From contig NZ_VTWU01000001.1 in NCBI RefSeq assembly GCF_008727865.1, forward strand, positions 62,001-126,000: a stretch of DNA of 64,000 nucleotides, written 5' to 3'. Shown here piece by piece: positions 55,572 to 64,000 of this stretch; the stretch's first letter is position 1, and each line of letters begins with the position of its first letter. The notes beneath the pieces are model-generated. The model searched no databases. It was not told the origin of the DNA and worked only from the letters and a program-made list of their open reading frames with translations. Both the position numbers and the translations under genes were made by a program. The DNA is from Hymenobacter busanensis. Lineage in GTDB: Bacteria; Bacteroidota; Bacteroidia; Cytophagales; Hymenobacteraceae.

Positions 55572-56866
55572 TTGCGCTGGTCGACTGCAACAACTTTTAC
55601 GTGTCGTGCCAGCGGGTATTTGAGCCGCGCCTGAATGGCCAGCCGGTGGTAGTGCTCAGCAACAACGACGGCTGCCTCATTGCGCGCTCCGACGAAGCCA
55701 AAGCCTTGGGTTTCAAGATGGGCGAGCCGTACCATTTGGCACGACCGGCGCTGCAGCAGCACGGGGTGCGGGTGTTTTCGTCGAACTACGCGTTGTACGG
55801 CGACATGAGCCGGCGCGTGCTGCGGGTGCTCGGCGACTGGGTGCCCGAAGTAGACGTGTATTCCATCGACGAAGCCTTTCTGAACCTAGACGGCACGCAG
55901 TTTCTGCGCCGCGGGCAAAGCCTGAGTCAATACGGCTCCGATATCCGGGCGGCGGTGCTGCAGCACGTCGGCATTCCGACCTGCGTGGGCGTGGCCCCGA
56001 CCAAAACCCTGGCCAAGCTCGCCAACCGCCTCACCAACCGCCGCACCGGGCACAACGTTGTGACGCTGGAAACCGATGCCCAGCGCCAAGCCGCGCTGGC
56101 TGCTACGCCCATTGAGCAGGTGTGGGGCATCGGCCGCAGATACGGCAAGAAGCTGCTGGAAATGGGCCTAGTAACAGCGGCCGACCTAACCGCCATGCCC
56201 GAAGGCTGGGTGCGCCGCCATCTGGGCGGCGTGGTAGGTGTGCGCCTGTGGCAGGAGTTGCACGGCCAGCCCTGCCTCGATTTCGACCCCGCCGCACTGG
56301 AAGACGAGGAACGACCCGCCCGCCGCCACAGCGTGGCGCACACCCGCTCGTTTGGTCGGCCGCAGCGCGACCCAGCGGTGTTGGGCGAAGCCGTAGCCTC
56401 TTTTGTGGCCCGCGCCGCTGAAAAGCTGCGCCGCCACGGCCTAAGCGCGCAGGTACTCACGGTGCTGCTGGGCACCGATAGGCAGGCGCCCCAGCCGCAT
56501 ACCTTCACCGCCGTAGCCACGCTGCCCGCCGCCACCCACGATACCGGCGAGCTGACACGGGCGGCCCTGGAACGGCTGCGTCGGCTACTGCGGCCGGGCA
56601 CGGCATACCACCGCGCCGGCGTGATGCTGAGTGGCCTGGAGCCGATGGGCCAGACCCAGCTCGGCTTGTTCACCCAAACGCCTGAGCAACTACAGCGCAG
56701 CCAGCAACTCATGACTCGCCTCGATGCCTTGAACCAACGTTTTGGGCAATCAACGGTGCGCTATGCCGCCGCCGGTTTGCAGGAACAAAAGTGGGAGGGA
56801 AGGCACAATTTTCGCTCCCCGGCCTACACTACCGACTGGCAGAACCTCTGGCAAGTGTGTGCATGA
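55568..56866 (+). CDS. umuC: Y-family DNA polymerase V catalytic subunit UmuC
   Basis: UmuC copies damaged DNA with low fidelity. The 432-residue product begins [20 protein letters not shown] with the metal ligand D6, has [13 protein letters not shown] with the catalytic DE pair, and [16 protein letters not shown]. The little-finger domain and a C-terminal DUF4113-like stretch ([20 protein letters not shown]) follow. The length fits UmuC (422 in E. coli). It overlaps umuD by 4 bases. Confidence 0.95.
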   Translation: MIALVDCNNFYVSCQRVFEPRLNGQPVVVLSNNDGCLIARSDEAKALGFKMGEPYHLARPALQQHGVRVFSSNYALYGDMSRRVLRVLGDWVPEVDVYSIDEAFLNLDGTQFLRRGQSLSQYGSDIRAAVLQHVGIPTCVGVAPTKTLAKLANRLTNRRTGHNVVTLETDAQRQAALAATPIEQVWGIGRRYGKKLLEMGLVTAADLTAMPEGWVRRHLGGVVGVRLWQELHGQPCLDFDPAALEDEERPARRHSVAHTRSFGRPQRDPAVLGEAVASFVARAAEKLRRHGLSAQVLTVLLGTDRQAPQPHTFTAVATLPAATHDTGELTRAALERLRRLLRPGTAYHRAGVMLSGLEPMGQTQLGLFTQTPEQLQRSQQLMTRLDALNQRFGQSTVRYAAAGLQEQKWEGRHNFRSPAYTTDWQNLWQVCA

Positions 56867-56889
56867 TGCTGCTGGGCGTTTTCCTTGAA

Positions 56890-59712
56890 CTATAGCTGCA
56901 GTGCGAGTTTCTGGGTGCCGATACTGCCAGTAGCACCCTCCATCTGCAGTACGTAGAGGCCGTTGGCCACGCCTCGTACATCCAACTCCATTGCGGGTGC
57001 GGTTCCCGCCCACGACCATGTTCTGACGGTGCGGCCGGCCAAATCGAGCAGGCGCAGTTGCATCGGGGCAGCTCCGGTTGTCGGCGCGGTGACCCGCACG
57101 AACGCGCTGGCCGGGTTGGGGTATACCTGCCAACCCGCGGCCTGTGCGGTAGCCGCCCGGTTCGGCAGCACCTGCAGGTAGCGAATCTGAGCAGCATCGG
57201 CGGCCGCCTGAAGCTGCGCCAGCGTGGGGGCAGCCAGCACGGCAAACGCCACCGTTACCGAGTCGTTGGGCGCCAGCCGCTTTAGGGCCGCGCCCACCAC
57301 GTGCGACACATCCGAGCCGGCGGTGCCACCAGCGGTGCGCTGGCGGGTGCCGGAGCTTAGGGTAAGGAATTTCTCGGCCGTTGAAAAACCGTCGCGTAAG
57401 GCCACAGGTGCGGTTACGAGAGCGTTGTTTTCGAGGGCGTAGTAGCTAGCAGCCAAGGCCGGGCGCTGAATCAGCTTCACGCCCGTGTAGAGCGAGGGCC
57501 GCAGCACGTCGTACACGTAGCCCAGGGCGCGCACGGAGTCCCAGGCGGCTACGTTGCGGCCGGCTTCGGCGGGCACGTCCCAATCCATGAAAAGGCCGGC
57601 GTGCAAAGGCTTCAATGTGTCGGGCGTGAGGTTGCGCAGGGTGTACTCCACAATGGCGTAGTCGCGGTCGGCGGCTGGGGCAGCCCAGGCCAGGGCGCGT
57701 TGCCGCACGCGCACGCCAATGCCGCGGTTGCGGCTCAGGCTGGGCAAGGAATCCTGGAACGTGCCGCGGGCCTGCTGCGCATTGCCCACGGAGGGCAGAA
57801 ACCGAATGGGTTGCTGGCTGAAGAAGTCCTGATCGGAGCGGGAGTTGGGCGTGCCGCGCAGGCGGTCGGCCACGTGGGTGGCGTTGGTGGCTACCAGCAG
57901 GCCGCCTTCGCTCAGCAGCGGCGGCGAGTTGCGGTAGCTCACGCTACGGCCGATGTCGGCGTTCAAGCCTTCGTAGCCGAGGTTGCCGCGGCTGGTTACG
58001 GTCAGGTGCAGGTCGTTGGCCGTCAGCACCACGTAGTCGGGGTTCAGCTCCAGCACCACGTATTGGTCGTCCTGAAAGCCGTTGGGCGCGGTGAAGCGGC
58101 AGCGCAAAACGCCCCGGGCGTTGGGTGCGGCCGTGCCGGATACGCTCAGTTGCAGAGGCACCGAGGCGGTGGCATTGGTCGCCAGATTGCCCACCGTAGC
58201 GGGGCTACCGCCGGCCACCACCAGCTCCGGCGTGAGCGAGGTAACCGTCAGCATCAGGCCCTGCACGGGTTGCAGCAGGTTTTGCACCGTGAGCGTGAGG
58301 GTGGCCGAGCTGGCGGGCACCAACTGGGCCACGCTCAGTTGGCTGCGTACCGACACGGCCTGCGCGGTGGGTGCTAGCGCCAAGGCGCGCTTGATGTTCA
58401 GGCGGCCGGTGCCGAGGCGGCCCAGGTAGGCCGCGTTGCCGGGCACGCTGTAAATGTCGTCGGTGGTTTGGCGCAGCAGCGCCGCCACCTGCGCGCCCGA
58501 GAGCTGCGGGTATTTGCTACGCACCAGCCCGGCGGCGGCCGCCACAATGGGCGCCGCAAACGACGAGCCGCCGACAGCCGCGTAGGAACTGTCGTTGTTG
58601 AAGGTGGTGGTCAGAATCTGCTGGCCGGGCGCCGAGAGGTCGACGTGGTAGCTGTAGGTGTTGCTGGCGCCTTTGGCGTCGTTGGGTTCCAAGGCCGCCA
58701 CCGATACCACGTTGTCATAGGAGGCGGGGTAGAAATCCAGCTCGGCGTTGGTGTTGCCAGCGGCCACCACCACCACCGCGTCGCGGTTGATGGCGGCGTA
58801 GCTCACGGCATCCTGCTCGAACTGCGACTTGCCGCCCACGCCGCCCCACGAGGCGTTGATGATGCGGCAACCGTGGTCGGCGGCGTACACGATGCCCTCG
58901 AAGCCGCCAAATGCGCCGCCCGGTGTGGTGGCGTAAATCTTAATGGGCAGGTAGCGGCAGTTGAAACCCACGCCCGCAATGCCTTTGCCGTTGTCGGGGC
59001 GGGCCGAGGTACAGCCGGCCACCAGCACGCCGTGGCCGTTGGAGCCGCCGCTTGCCGTGGTGGGGTTGTTGTCGTTGTCGCCGGTGTCCCAGCCGCGGAA
59101 GTTGTCGACGAAGCCGTCGTTGTCGTCGTCGAGGCCGTTGATGGGGTCGGCGTAGTTGCGCTTTTCCTGGCCGCGCAGTTCCTGGTGCGTAAAGCGCGTA
59201 CCGGTGTCGGTGATGCCGATAACCACCGACGAATCACCTTTGCTGATGTCCCAGCCGGCGTAGGCGCGTACGCTTTTCAGGTAAAACTGCCCGCCGGCTA
59301 CGGTCGAGTCGGCGGCGGGGTCGTTGGGCTGGTACAGCGGCTGACGTTGATAGAGCGGCTCCACGTACTCCACGGCGCCGGTGCCCAGCAGCGTTTGGCG
59401 CACTTTGCCGAAGGCTGCTTCGGCGGGGTAGCTGAACCGATAGATGGTGCGCAGCTCCACGCTGCCCGGCTTTTCGGGCGAGGGCGGCACGGCGCGCGGA
59501 AACTTCTGCTGCAAGCCGGTGGCTTGCACTTGGTTCAGCGCGGCCTCCAGCTGCCTGATATTAGCGCCTGGTTTGAGCTTGAACACCGCCGCGCCGGGCA
59601 GGGTGGGCGAGGGGGCATCGAGGGTAGCCGTGAGCGGCTGCTGGGCCTGGGCCACGGGCAAGGCCGACAACCAACCGCAGGTCGCAACTAGCAGAGGTAG
59701 AAACTGTTTCAT
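56890..59712 (-). CDS. Secreted S8 subtilase with T9SS type A sorting domain
   Basis: The 940-residue product has a signal peptide (ending PVAQAQ), a propeptide-like region to about residue 135, and the subtilisin catalytic domain: D169 in ITDTGTRF, H227 in NGHGVLVAG, the oxyanion Asn N320 in AAGN, and S384 in GGSSFAAP. An insertion at 194-206 (LDDDNDGFVDNF) looks like a calcium loop. Beta-sandwich domains follow. The last 80 residues are a type A sorting domain (WQVYPNPASAFVRV, GLYVLQMEG). The enzyme is therefore exported through the outer membrane by the type IX system. It converges with nothing; umuC ends 23 bases away. Confidence 0.92.
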   Translation of the reverse strand: MKQFLPLLVATCGWLSALPVAQAQQPLTATLDAPSPTLPGAAVFKLKPGANIRQLEAALNQVQATGLQQKFPRAVPPSPEKPGSVELRTIYRFSYPAEAAFGKVRQTLLGTGAVEYVEPLYQRQPLYQPNDPAADSTVAGGQFYLKSVRAYAGWDISKGDSSVVIGITDTGTRFTHQELRGQEKRNYADPINGLDDDNDGFVDNFRGWDTGDNDNNPTTASGGSNGHGVLVAGCTSARPDNGKGIAGVGFNCRYLPIKIYATTPGGAFGGFEGIVYAADHGCRIINASWGGVGGKSQFEQDAVSYAAINRDAVVVVAAGNTNAELDFYPASYDNVVSVAALEPNDAKGASNTYSYHVDLSAPGQQILTTTFNNDSSYAAVGGSSFAAPIVAAAAGLVRSKYPQLSGAQVAALLRQTTDDIYSVPGNAAYLGRLGTGRLNIKRALALAPTAQAVSVRSQLSVAQLVPASSATLTLTVQNLLQPVQGLMLTVTSLTPELVVAGGSPATVGNLATNATASVPLQLSVSGTAAPNARGVLRCRFTAPNGFQDDQYVVLELNPDYVVLTANDLHLTVTSRGNLGYEGLNADIGRSVSYRNSPPLLSEGGLLVATNATHVADRLRGTPNSRSDQDFFSQQPIRFLPSVGNAQQARGTFQDSLPSLSRNRGIGVRVRQRALAWAAPAADRDYAIVEYTLRNLTPDTLKPLHAGLFMDWDVPAEAGRNVAAWDSVRALGYVYDVLRPSLYTGVKLIQRPALAASYYALENNALVTAPVALRDGFSTAEKFLTLSSGTRQRTAGGTAGSDVSHVVGAALKRLAPNDSVTVAFAVLAAPTLAQLQAAADAAQIRYLQVLPNRAATAQAAGWQVYPNPASAFVRVTAPTTGAAPMQLRLLDLAGRTVRTWSWAGTAPAMELDVRGVANGLYVLQMEGATGSIGTQKLALQL

Positions 59713-59836
59713 CGATACAAATGATGTGATAGGACCGGTCGAGCCTAACTACGTAAATTTAGCCGCCCGGCCGCACTCGGGCCGCATCTTTTCGACCAAC
59801 ATTCCCCAATATCCCCTCAACTTCCAACTCCGCGGT

Positions 59837-61513
59837 ATGACCGACACCACCCAGAAGCACCAAGCCACCCTGGACCAAGCCGTACAGGCCCTGCACGGCC
59901 GCACGTTCTTCGCGCATTACCCCGAAAATCCGTCGCCCGATGTATACGGAGCCGACGCCGACGCCCAAGGCCGCGCCGCTTACGACGCCCGCCGCAACCA
60001 GCCCTTTGCCGAACTGCAGCAAGGCGCGCCCGAAGCCTGGGCCGGCCAGGAAGACTCGCCCTACGAGCAGCAGCCGCTGGGCATCACCTACCCGTTCTAC
60101 GCGCCCGAAACCCTGGTGCGCAATGCCCAAGAGGCTTTCGGCCCGTGGCGCAAGCTCAAGCCTGCCGACCGCGCCGCCATCCTCATCGAGGCGCTGGAAG
60201 GCATGAAGACGCGCTTCTTCGAAATTGCCCACGCCACCATGCACACCACCGGGCAAGCATACATGATGTCGTTCCAGGCGTCGGGCCCGCACGCCGCCGA
60301 CCGCGCCCTGGAGGCCGTGGCGGCTGGTTACGAGGAGCAGACGCGCTTCCCCGAAACCACGCAGTGGGACAAGCCGATGGGCAAATACACCATCAGCCTC
60401 AACAAAAGCTGGCGGGCCGTGCCCAAGGGTGTGGCCCTGGTAATCGGCTGCGCCACGTTTCCCACCTGGAACACCGTGCCCGGCATGTTTGCCTCGCTCG
60501 TAACGGGCAACCCCGTTATCATCAAGCCGCACCCCAAGGCCGTGCTGCCCATTGCCATTGTGGTGGCCGAAGTGCAGAAAGTGCTGGTGGCCCACGGCCT
60601 GCCCGCTACCATCTGCCAATTGGGCGTCGACGCCAACGACCGGCTCATCACGAAGGAGCTGGCCGAAAACCCGTCCGTGAAGCTCATCGACTACACCGGC
60701 GGCACCGAGTTCGGCAACTACATTGAGAGCCTGCAAAGCCAGGGGAAAGTGGTCTTCACCGAGAAAACCGGCGTCAACTCGGTCATTCTCGACTCCTGCG
60801 ACGACCTCGACAAGGTCGTGCAGAACCTCGCGTTTTCCGTCAGCCTGTACTCGGGCCAGATGTGCACCGCGCCGCAAAACTTCTTCATTCCCGAGCAGGG
60901 CGTGAAAGTGGCCGGCACGCTGGTGCCCTACGAGGAAGTGGTGCAGAAGCTGGCCGGTGCCGTGCAGGGCTTGGCTACCAACCCCAAAGCCGCGCCGCAC
61001 GTGCTGGGCGCCATCCAGAACCCGGCCACGCAGCAGCGCGTAGCCGATATGGCCGGCCGCGGCCACCGCAACGCGCTGGCTCACGGCACGGTAGACAACC
61101 CGCAGTACCAGAACGCGCGCACCTGCTCGCCCTCGTTATACGAGCTGGACGCCACCCAGAAGGAGCACTTCAGCCAGGAATTGTTCGGTCCCATCATGCT
61201 GGCCATCAAGACCAAAGACACGCACGAGAGCATCCGGCTGGCGGCCGAGCTGGCGCGGGAGCACGGCGCCATTAGCTGCGCGGCCTACACCACCGACGAG
61301 CAGATCAAGGAGGAAATCAAGGACGAAATGAGCCTGGCGGGCACCGCCGTGAGCTTCAACCTGACGGGCGGCATCTACGTGAACCAGAACGCCGCCTTCT
61401 CCGACTTCCACGTGACCGGCGGCAACCCGGCCGGCAACGCATCGTTCACCAACCCCGAGTTTGTGCTAAAGCGCTTTACCTGGGTGGGCTTCCGCGAACC
61501 GGTAGCTGGCTAA
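59837..61513 (+). CDS. paaN: PaaN-type aldehyde dehydrogenase
   Basis: The 558-residue product has an N-terminal PaaN-like segment (LHGRTFFAHYPENPSP) and an aldehyde dehydrogenase core with KTGVNSVILDSCDDL and the catalytic Cys in SGQMCTAPQNFF, plus GNPVIIKPHPKAVLP for the cofactor. It ends FTNPEFVLKRFTWVGFREP. PaaN names a ring-cleavage-product oxidising enzyme of phenylacetate degradation, but the other paa genes are not in the window. ATG 59837 gives the typical start MTDTTQKHQATLDQAV. A hairpin terminator follows. Confidence 0.88.
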   Translation: MTDTTQKHQATLDQAVQALHGRTFFAHYPENPSPDVYGADADAQGRAAYDARRNQPFAELQQGAPEAWAGQEDSPYEQQPLGITYPFYAPETLVRNAQEAFGPWRKLKPADRAAILIEALEGMKTRFFEIAHATMHTTGQAYMMSFQASGPHAADRALEAVAAGYEEQTRFPETTQWDKPMGKYTISLNKSWRAVPKGVALVIGCATFPTWNTVPGMFASLVTGNPVIIKPHPKAVLPIAIVVAEVQKVLVAHGLPATICQLGVDANDRLITKELAENPSVKLIDYTGGTEFGNYIESLQSQGKVVFTEKTGVNSVILDSCDDLDKVVQNLAFSVSLYSGQMCTAPQNFFIPEQGVKVAGTLVPYEEVVQKLAGAVQGLATNPKAAPHVLGAIQNPATQQRVADMAGRGHRNALAHGTVDNPQYQNARTCSPSLYELDATQKEHFSQELFGPIMLAIKTKDTHESIRLAAELAREHGAISCAAYTTDEQIKEEIKDEMSLAGTAVSFNLTGGIYVNQNAAFSDFHVTGGNPAGNASFTNPEFVLKRFTWVGFREPVAG

Positions 61514-61531
61514 GCAACAAGCCGCCCCACA

Positions 61532-61567
61532 AAAAAGCCCCGCTGGATTCTTCCGGCGGGGCTTTTT
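61532..61567. terminator. Bidirectional terminator after paaN
   Basis: A 12-base stem (AAAAAGCCCCGC with its inverse), with A and T runs. It lies between paaN and the convergent lipoprotein gene. Confidence 0.8.
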
Positions 61568-61584
61568 CGTTTGCAACGTTCAGG

Positions 61585-61860
61585 CTAGTAGCCCTTGGGC
61601 TTGGTGTATTTGTATTTCTTGGGCGCCTTCACCGTCTGAAATTTGTAGGGGTTGTTCGTCTGGTCAGACAAGCCAAAACCCAGCGTGCCGTTTTTCTTTT
61701 CGCGGTCTTCCTTGAAGCGGGACCGGTCGTTCTGGCGCTGCGGCGCCCGGGTTTTCACCGTGCCGTAGCTGCTCTTGGGGTTCTGAAAAGTGGTTTCGTC
61801 GCGTGAACAGGCTCCGCAGGCTACCAAAGCGGCAAACGAGAGCAGTAGGGCTATTTTCAT
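61585..61860 (-). CDS. Small lipoprotein
   Basis: The 91-residue product has a short signal peptide (MKIALLLSFAALVACGAC) with two possible lipobox Cys residues. The mature part is basic and polar and contains YKFQTVKAPKKYKYTKPKGY. I do not recognise a family. Similar small basic lipoproteins are common in Hymenobacter-like genomes, from memory only. The open frame continues upstream of ATG 61860, but that extension lacks a signal. The gap to the LytTR gene (61861-62033) holds nothing I can identify. Confidence 0.65.
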   Translation of the reverse strand: MKIALLLSFAALVACGACSRDETTFQNPKSSYGTVKTRAPQRQNDRSRFKEDREKKNGTLGFGLSDQTNNPYKFQTVKAPKKYKYTKPKGY

Positions 61861-62033
61861 GGCGAAGTTGAGAGTTAAGAAGTACTGGCAGCGGTGAGTG
61901 GTGGGAGGAAATACAGCCCTGTTTCCAGAGCCGCAACCGGCTGCTACGGTGTATACTGCGTTCAGCAGTAAAATGATACAAAGCCGCAAGGATGCAGGCG
62001 GCTGTGCCCACCCGCAGGGCTCAGTAATTCTTC

Positions 62034-62771
62034 TTATAAACTCAGGGCCTCGCGGAAGCGGATGGACTGCTGGCGCGATACTTCCACTTCCTGACCGCCG
62101 CGCAGTCTGATTTTGAGGGTGTTGCTAAACCACGGCTCCACGCTTTCAATCCACTTGAGGTTGATGATCTGCTGACGGTTGGCGCGAAAAAACACCTTCG
62201 GGTCGAGGCGGGCTTCGAGGTGCTGCAGGCTGCGGGTGATGAGCGGGCGCACGTCGTGAAAATGCACACGGGTGTAGTTGTCGGCCACTTCCAGCAGCTT
62301 CACGTCGGCGAGGCGCACAAACCAGCACCGCTCGCCGTCTTTCACAAACACCTGGTCGGTTTCGCGCAGCAGCTCGCGGGCGGCAGGTGGTTCGGCGGTT
62401 TCGGGTTCCGCTTCGGCCACCAGGGCCATGCGGGCTTTGGCCAGGGCGGCGGCCAGGCGCTGCTCGTCCACGGGCTTGAGCAGGTAGTCGAGGGCATTTA
62501 CCTCGAAGGCCTGTACTGCATACTGGTCGAAGGCGGTGGTGAAGATGACCTGCGGAACGGCGCCGTCGAGGCCGGCCAGCAGCTCGAAACCCGAGCGGCC
62601 CGGCATGTGAATGTCGAGCAGCAACACGTCGGGCTGCAGCTCGCCGATGCGCTGCTGGGCTTCGTCGGCGTGGGCGGCTTCGCCCACCACGGTTGCATCG
62701 GGGTGGCGCTGGAGCAGGCGGCGCAGTTCCTGGCGGGCCAGCCGGGAGTCGTCAACGAGGAGAATGTTCAT
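62034..62771 (-). CDS. LytTR-family response regulator
   Basis: The 245-residue product has a receiver domain (1-120) with MNILLVDDSRLARQE, phospho-acceptor D53 in LLLDIHMPGRSG, and KPVDEQRL. The C-terminal LytTR DNA-binding domain (about 140-240) contains VADNYTRVHF and FRANRQQIINLKWI. It overlaps the kinase gene upstream by ATGA, so the two form a two-component pair. Targets are unknown. Confidence 0.94.
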   Translation of the reverse strand: MNILLVDDSRLARQELRRLLQRHPDATVVGEAAHADEAQQRIGELQPDVLLLDIHMPGRSGFELLAGLDGAVPQVIFTTAFDQYAVQAFEVNALDYLLKPVDEQRLAAALAKARMALVAEAEPETAEPPAARELLRETDQVFVKDGERCWFVRLADVKLLEVADNYTRVHFHDVRPLITRSLQHLEARLDPKVFFRANRQQIINLKWIESVEPWFSNTLKIRLRGGQEVEVSRQQSIRFREALSL

Positions 62772-63889
62772 GAGGTGGCGTAAGGAAAGGTAGGCGCTGG
62801 CGCAACCGGCGTGCCCTGCAAAGGAATGCGCACCTGGGCGGCTACGGTGTCGGGCTGGGCCTGCTCCAGACGCAGTTCGGCCCGCTCGCCGAAGAGCAGC
62901 CGCAGCCGTTCGCGCACGTTGTGCACGCCGGTACCGGTGCCGTCGGGCTTGGGGTGGCCGGTGGGAGCAAGTTGGCCGGTGTTTTCGACGCGAAGCTGCA
63001 ACTCGGCGCCCGTGCAGCAAGCCTGGATGTGCAGCTCGCCGCCCGCTGGGCGCGAGGACAAGCCGTGTTTGATGGCGTTTTCCACGAGTACCTGCACCAG
63101 CATGGGCGGCACCTGCACCGCGAGGCAGTCGGCGGGCACGTCGATGGTGTAGCGCAGGCGTTCTTCGAGCTGCAACGACTCGAGCTGGAGGTAGTCGCGC
63201 ACCACGGCCAACTCGCGGCCCAGCGGCACCTGCTCGGTGCGGTTCAGCTGAATGGCGTAGCGCAGCAGCTCCGACAGGTGGGAGAGCATGTCGCGGGCGC
63301 GGTCGGGGTCTTCGCCGATGAGGCTGCGGATGTTGTTGAGCCCGTTGAAGAGAAAGTGCGGGTTGATCTGGGCCTTGAGCGTCTGCATCTCGGCCTCGCG
63401 CACGGCCGCCGTCAGCTTCCATTTGTCGATTTCGACCTGCCGGTACCGCTCCAGGTAGTGCTGCCCAAAATAGAGCAGCGACCAAAGCCACATCACAAAC
63501 TCCACGTTGATGGCGTAGCCGATGAACTGCATCCAGTGAAACGGCTGCGGCGGCGTGCCACTGACGCGCAACGACAGCGCCGACAACGTGCCGATGATAA
63601 CCTGACTGAGTGCCGCTACCACCGTGTGGGCAATCAGCAGGCGCCAAAACAGCGCCCCCACCGGCAAACTCAGCCAGTCGTGGCGCTTGGCGTAGTTGCG
63701 CAGCAAGTGGCTCAGCCCAAGCAGCGTAATGGCTACATAGAATTCCACGAGCAGAATAAATGGCTGAAACTTGCGGCTGAAGGCCACAATCAGCACCAGC
63801 CCCAGCAAGCCGTAAAGCGCCCAGCCCAGGGACTGGAGCAGCCAGTAGAGGCGTCGGCGGCGGGGCGTAGCAAAGGAAGTAGAGGCCAT
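62768..63889 (-). CDS. LytS-like sensor histidine kinase
   Basis: The 373-residue product has four to six membrane helices in the first 150 residues, then the His_kinase domain of the LytS/YehU group: QINPHFLFNGLNNIRSL with H178 as phospho-acceptor, MLVQVLVENAIKHGLS for the N-box, and TGTGVHNVRERLRLLFG for the G-box. ATG 63889 is chosen; a TTG at 63898 is also possible but less likely. It is followed by its LytTR partner with a 4-base overlap. Confidence 0.93.
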   Translation of the reverse strand: MASTSFATPRRRRLYWLLQSLGWALYGLLGLVLIVAFSRKFQPFILLVEFYVAITLLGLSHLLRNYAKRHDWLSLPVGALFWRLLIAHTVVAALSQVIIGTLSALSLRVSGTPPQPFHWMQFIGYAINVEFVMWLWSLLYFGQHYLERYRQVEIDKWKLTAAVREAEMQTLKAQINPHFLFNGLNNIRSLIGEDPDRARDMLSHLSELLRYAIQLNRTEQVPLGRELAVVRDYLQLESLQLEERLRYTIDVPADCLAVQVPPMLVQVLVENAIKHGLSSRPAGGELHIQACCTGAELQLRVENTGQLAPTGHPKPDGTGTGVHNVRERLRLLFGERAELRLEQAQPDTVAAQVRIPLQGTPVAPAPTFPYATS

Positions 63890-64000
63890 GAGCGGCAAAA
63901 TACAGCGGGAAAAGCAACGGGCGCGGCGCCGGACCGCCGCAAGCCCCCGCTCGACCGACGACGACGCGGGGGCTGCAAAGCGAAGCGCGACTTAGCTCTG

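Noticed and set aside
59444-59836. 5' extension of the paaN frame
   Set aside because: It is antisense to the subtilase gene and the family N-terminus begins at 59837.
62772-63917. - strand open frame extending the LytTR regulator upstream
   Set aside because: It is an out-of-frame shadow of the kinase gene; the regulator starts at 62771.

Overview
The window looks like part of a chromosome of a GC-rich member of the Bacteroidota, most like Hymenobacter or a close relative. I infer this from protein style and signals, not from a database search. The signs are a Bacteroidota-type division and cell-wall cluster, type IX secretion sorting domains of both type A and type B, a sdhC-sdhA-sdhB order, MbnP-like and DUF3667-like proteins, LytS/LytTR signalling, and promoters of the form TTTG-N19-21-TAnnTTTG.

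Region by region: (1) 2-14294 is a dcw cluster on the + strand: ftsI (5' end outside the window), murE, mraY, murD, ftsW, murG, murC, ftsQ, ftsA, ftsZ. It builds lipid II and the septal ring and ends at a strong hairpin. Dispersed palindromic repeats sit in three of its intergenic gaps. (2) 14359-20184 (-) is an acyltransferase plus a probable copper-handling operon: a small Cys/His-rich protein, an MbnP-like lipoprotein, two diheme MauG/CcpA-type lipoproteins and a predicted outer-membrane barrel. (3) 20239-24467 (-) holds a flavin reductase and succinate dehydrogenase sdhCAB with a clear promoter. (4) 24615-28611 (+) holds a large type IX-secreted adhesin-like protein and fabD. (5) 28727-36162 is the most interesting stretch. 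It has a two-gene TIR plus nSTAND-ATPase operon (+) and a two-gene SLOG-like plus SLATT-like membrane operon (-). The operons converge so tightly that their stop codons touch. I infer a nucleotide-signalling immune module inserted between the housekeeping genes fabD and folK. (6) 36275-39675 carries folK, an alpha/beta hydrolase, a DUF3667-type membrane protein and a polyprenyl diphosphate synthase. (7) 39853-54859 is a mixed region: lipoprotein serpin, cytochrome P450, hybrid histidine kinase, metallo-beta-lactamase-fold enzyme, GNAT, TlpA-like lipoprotein, aconitase, an AT-rich probably acquired gene, an orphan ABC ATPase and small proteins. (8) 55089-56866 is an SOS-type umuDC operon with palindromes upstream. 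(9) 56890-63889 carries a type IX-secreted subtilase, a PaaN-type aldehyde dehydrogenase, a small lipoprotein and a LytS/LytTR two-component pair.

I found no tRNA, rRNA, CRISPR array, transposase or phage gene. No stretch over about 300 bases lacks a gene. The last 111 bases (63890-64000) show nothing I can name. Gene starts were chosen by signal peptides, family N-termini and neighbour spacing. Shine-Dalgarno sites are weak or absent, as is usual for this phylum.
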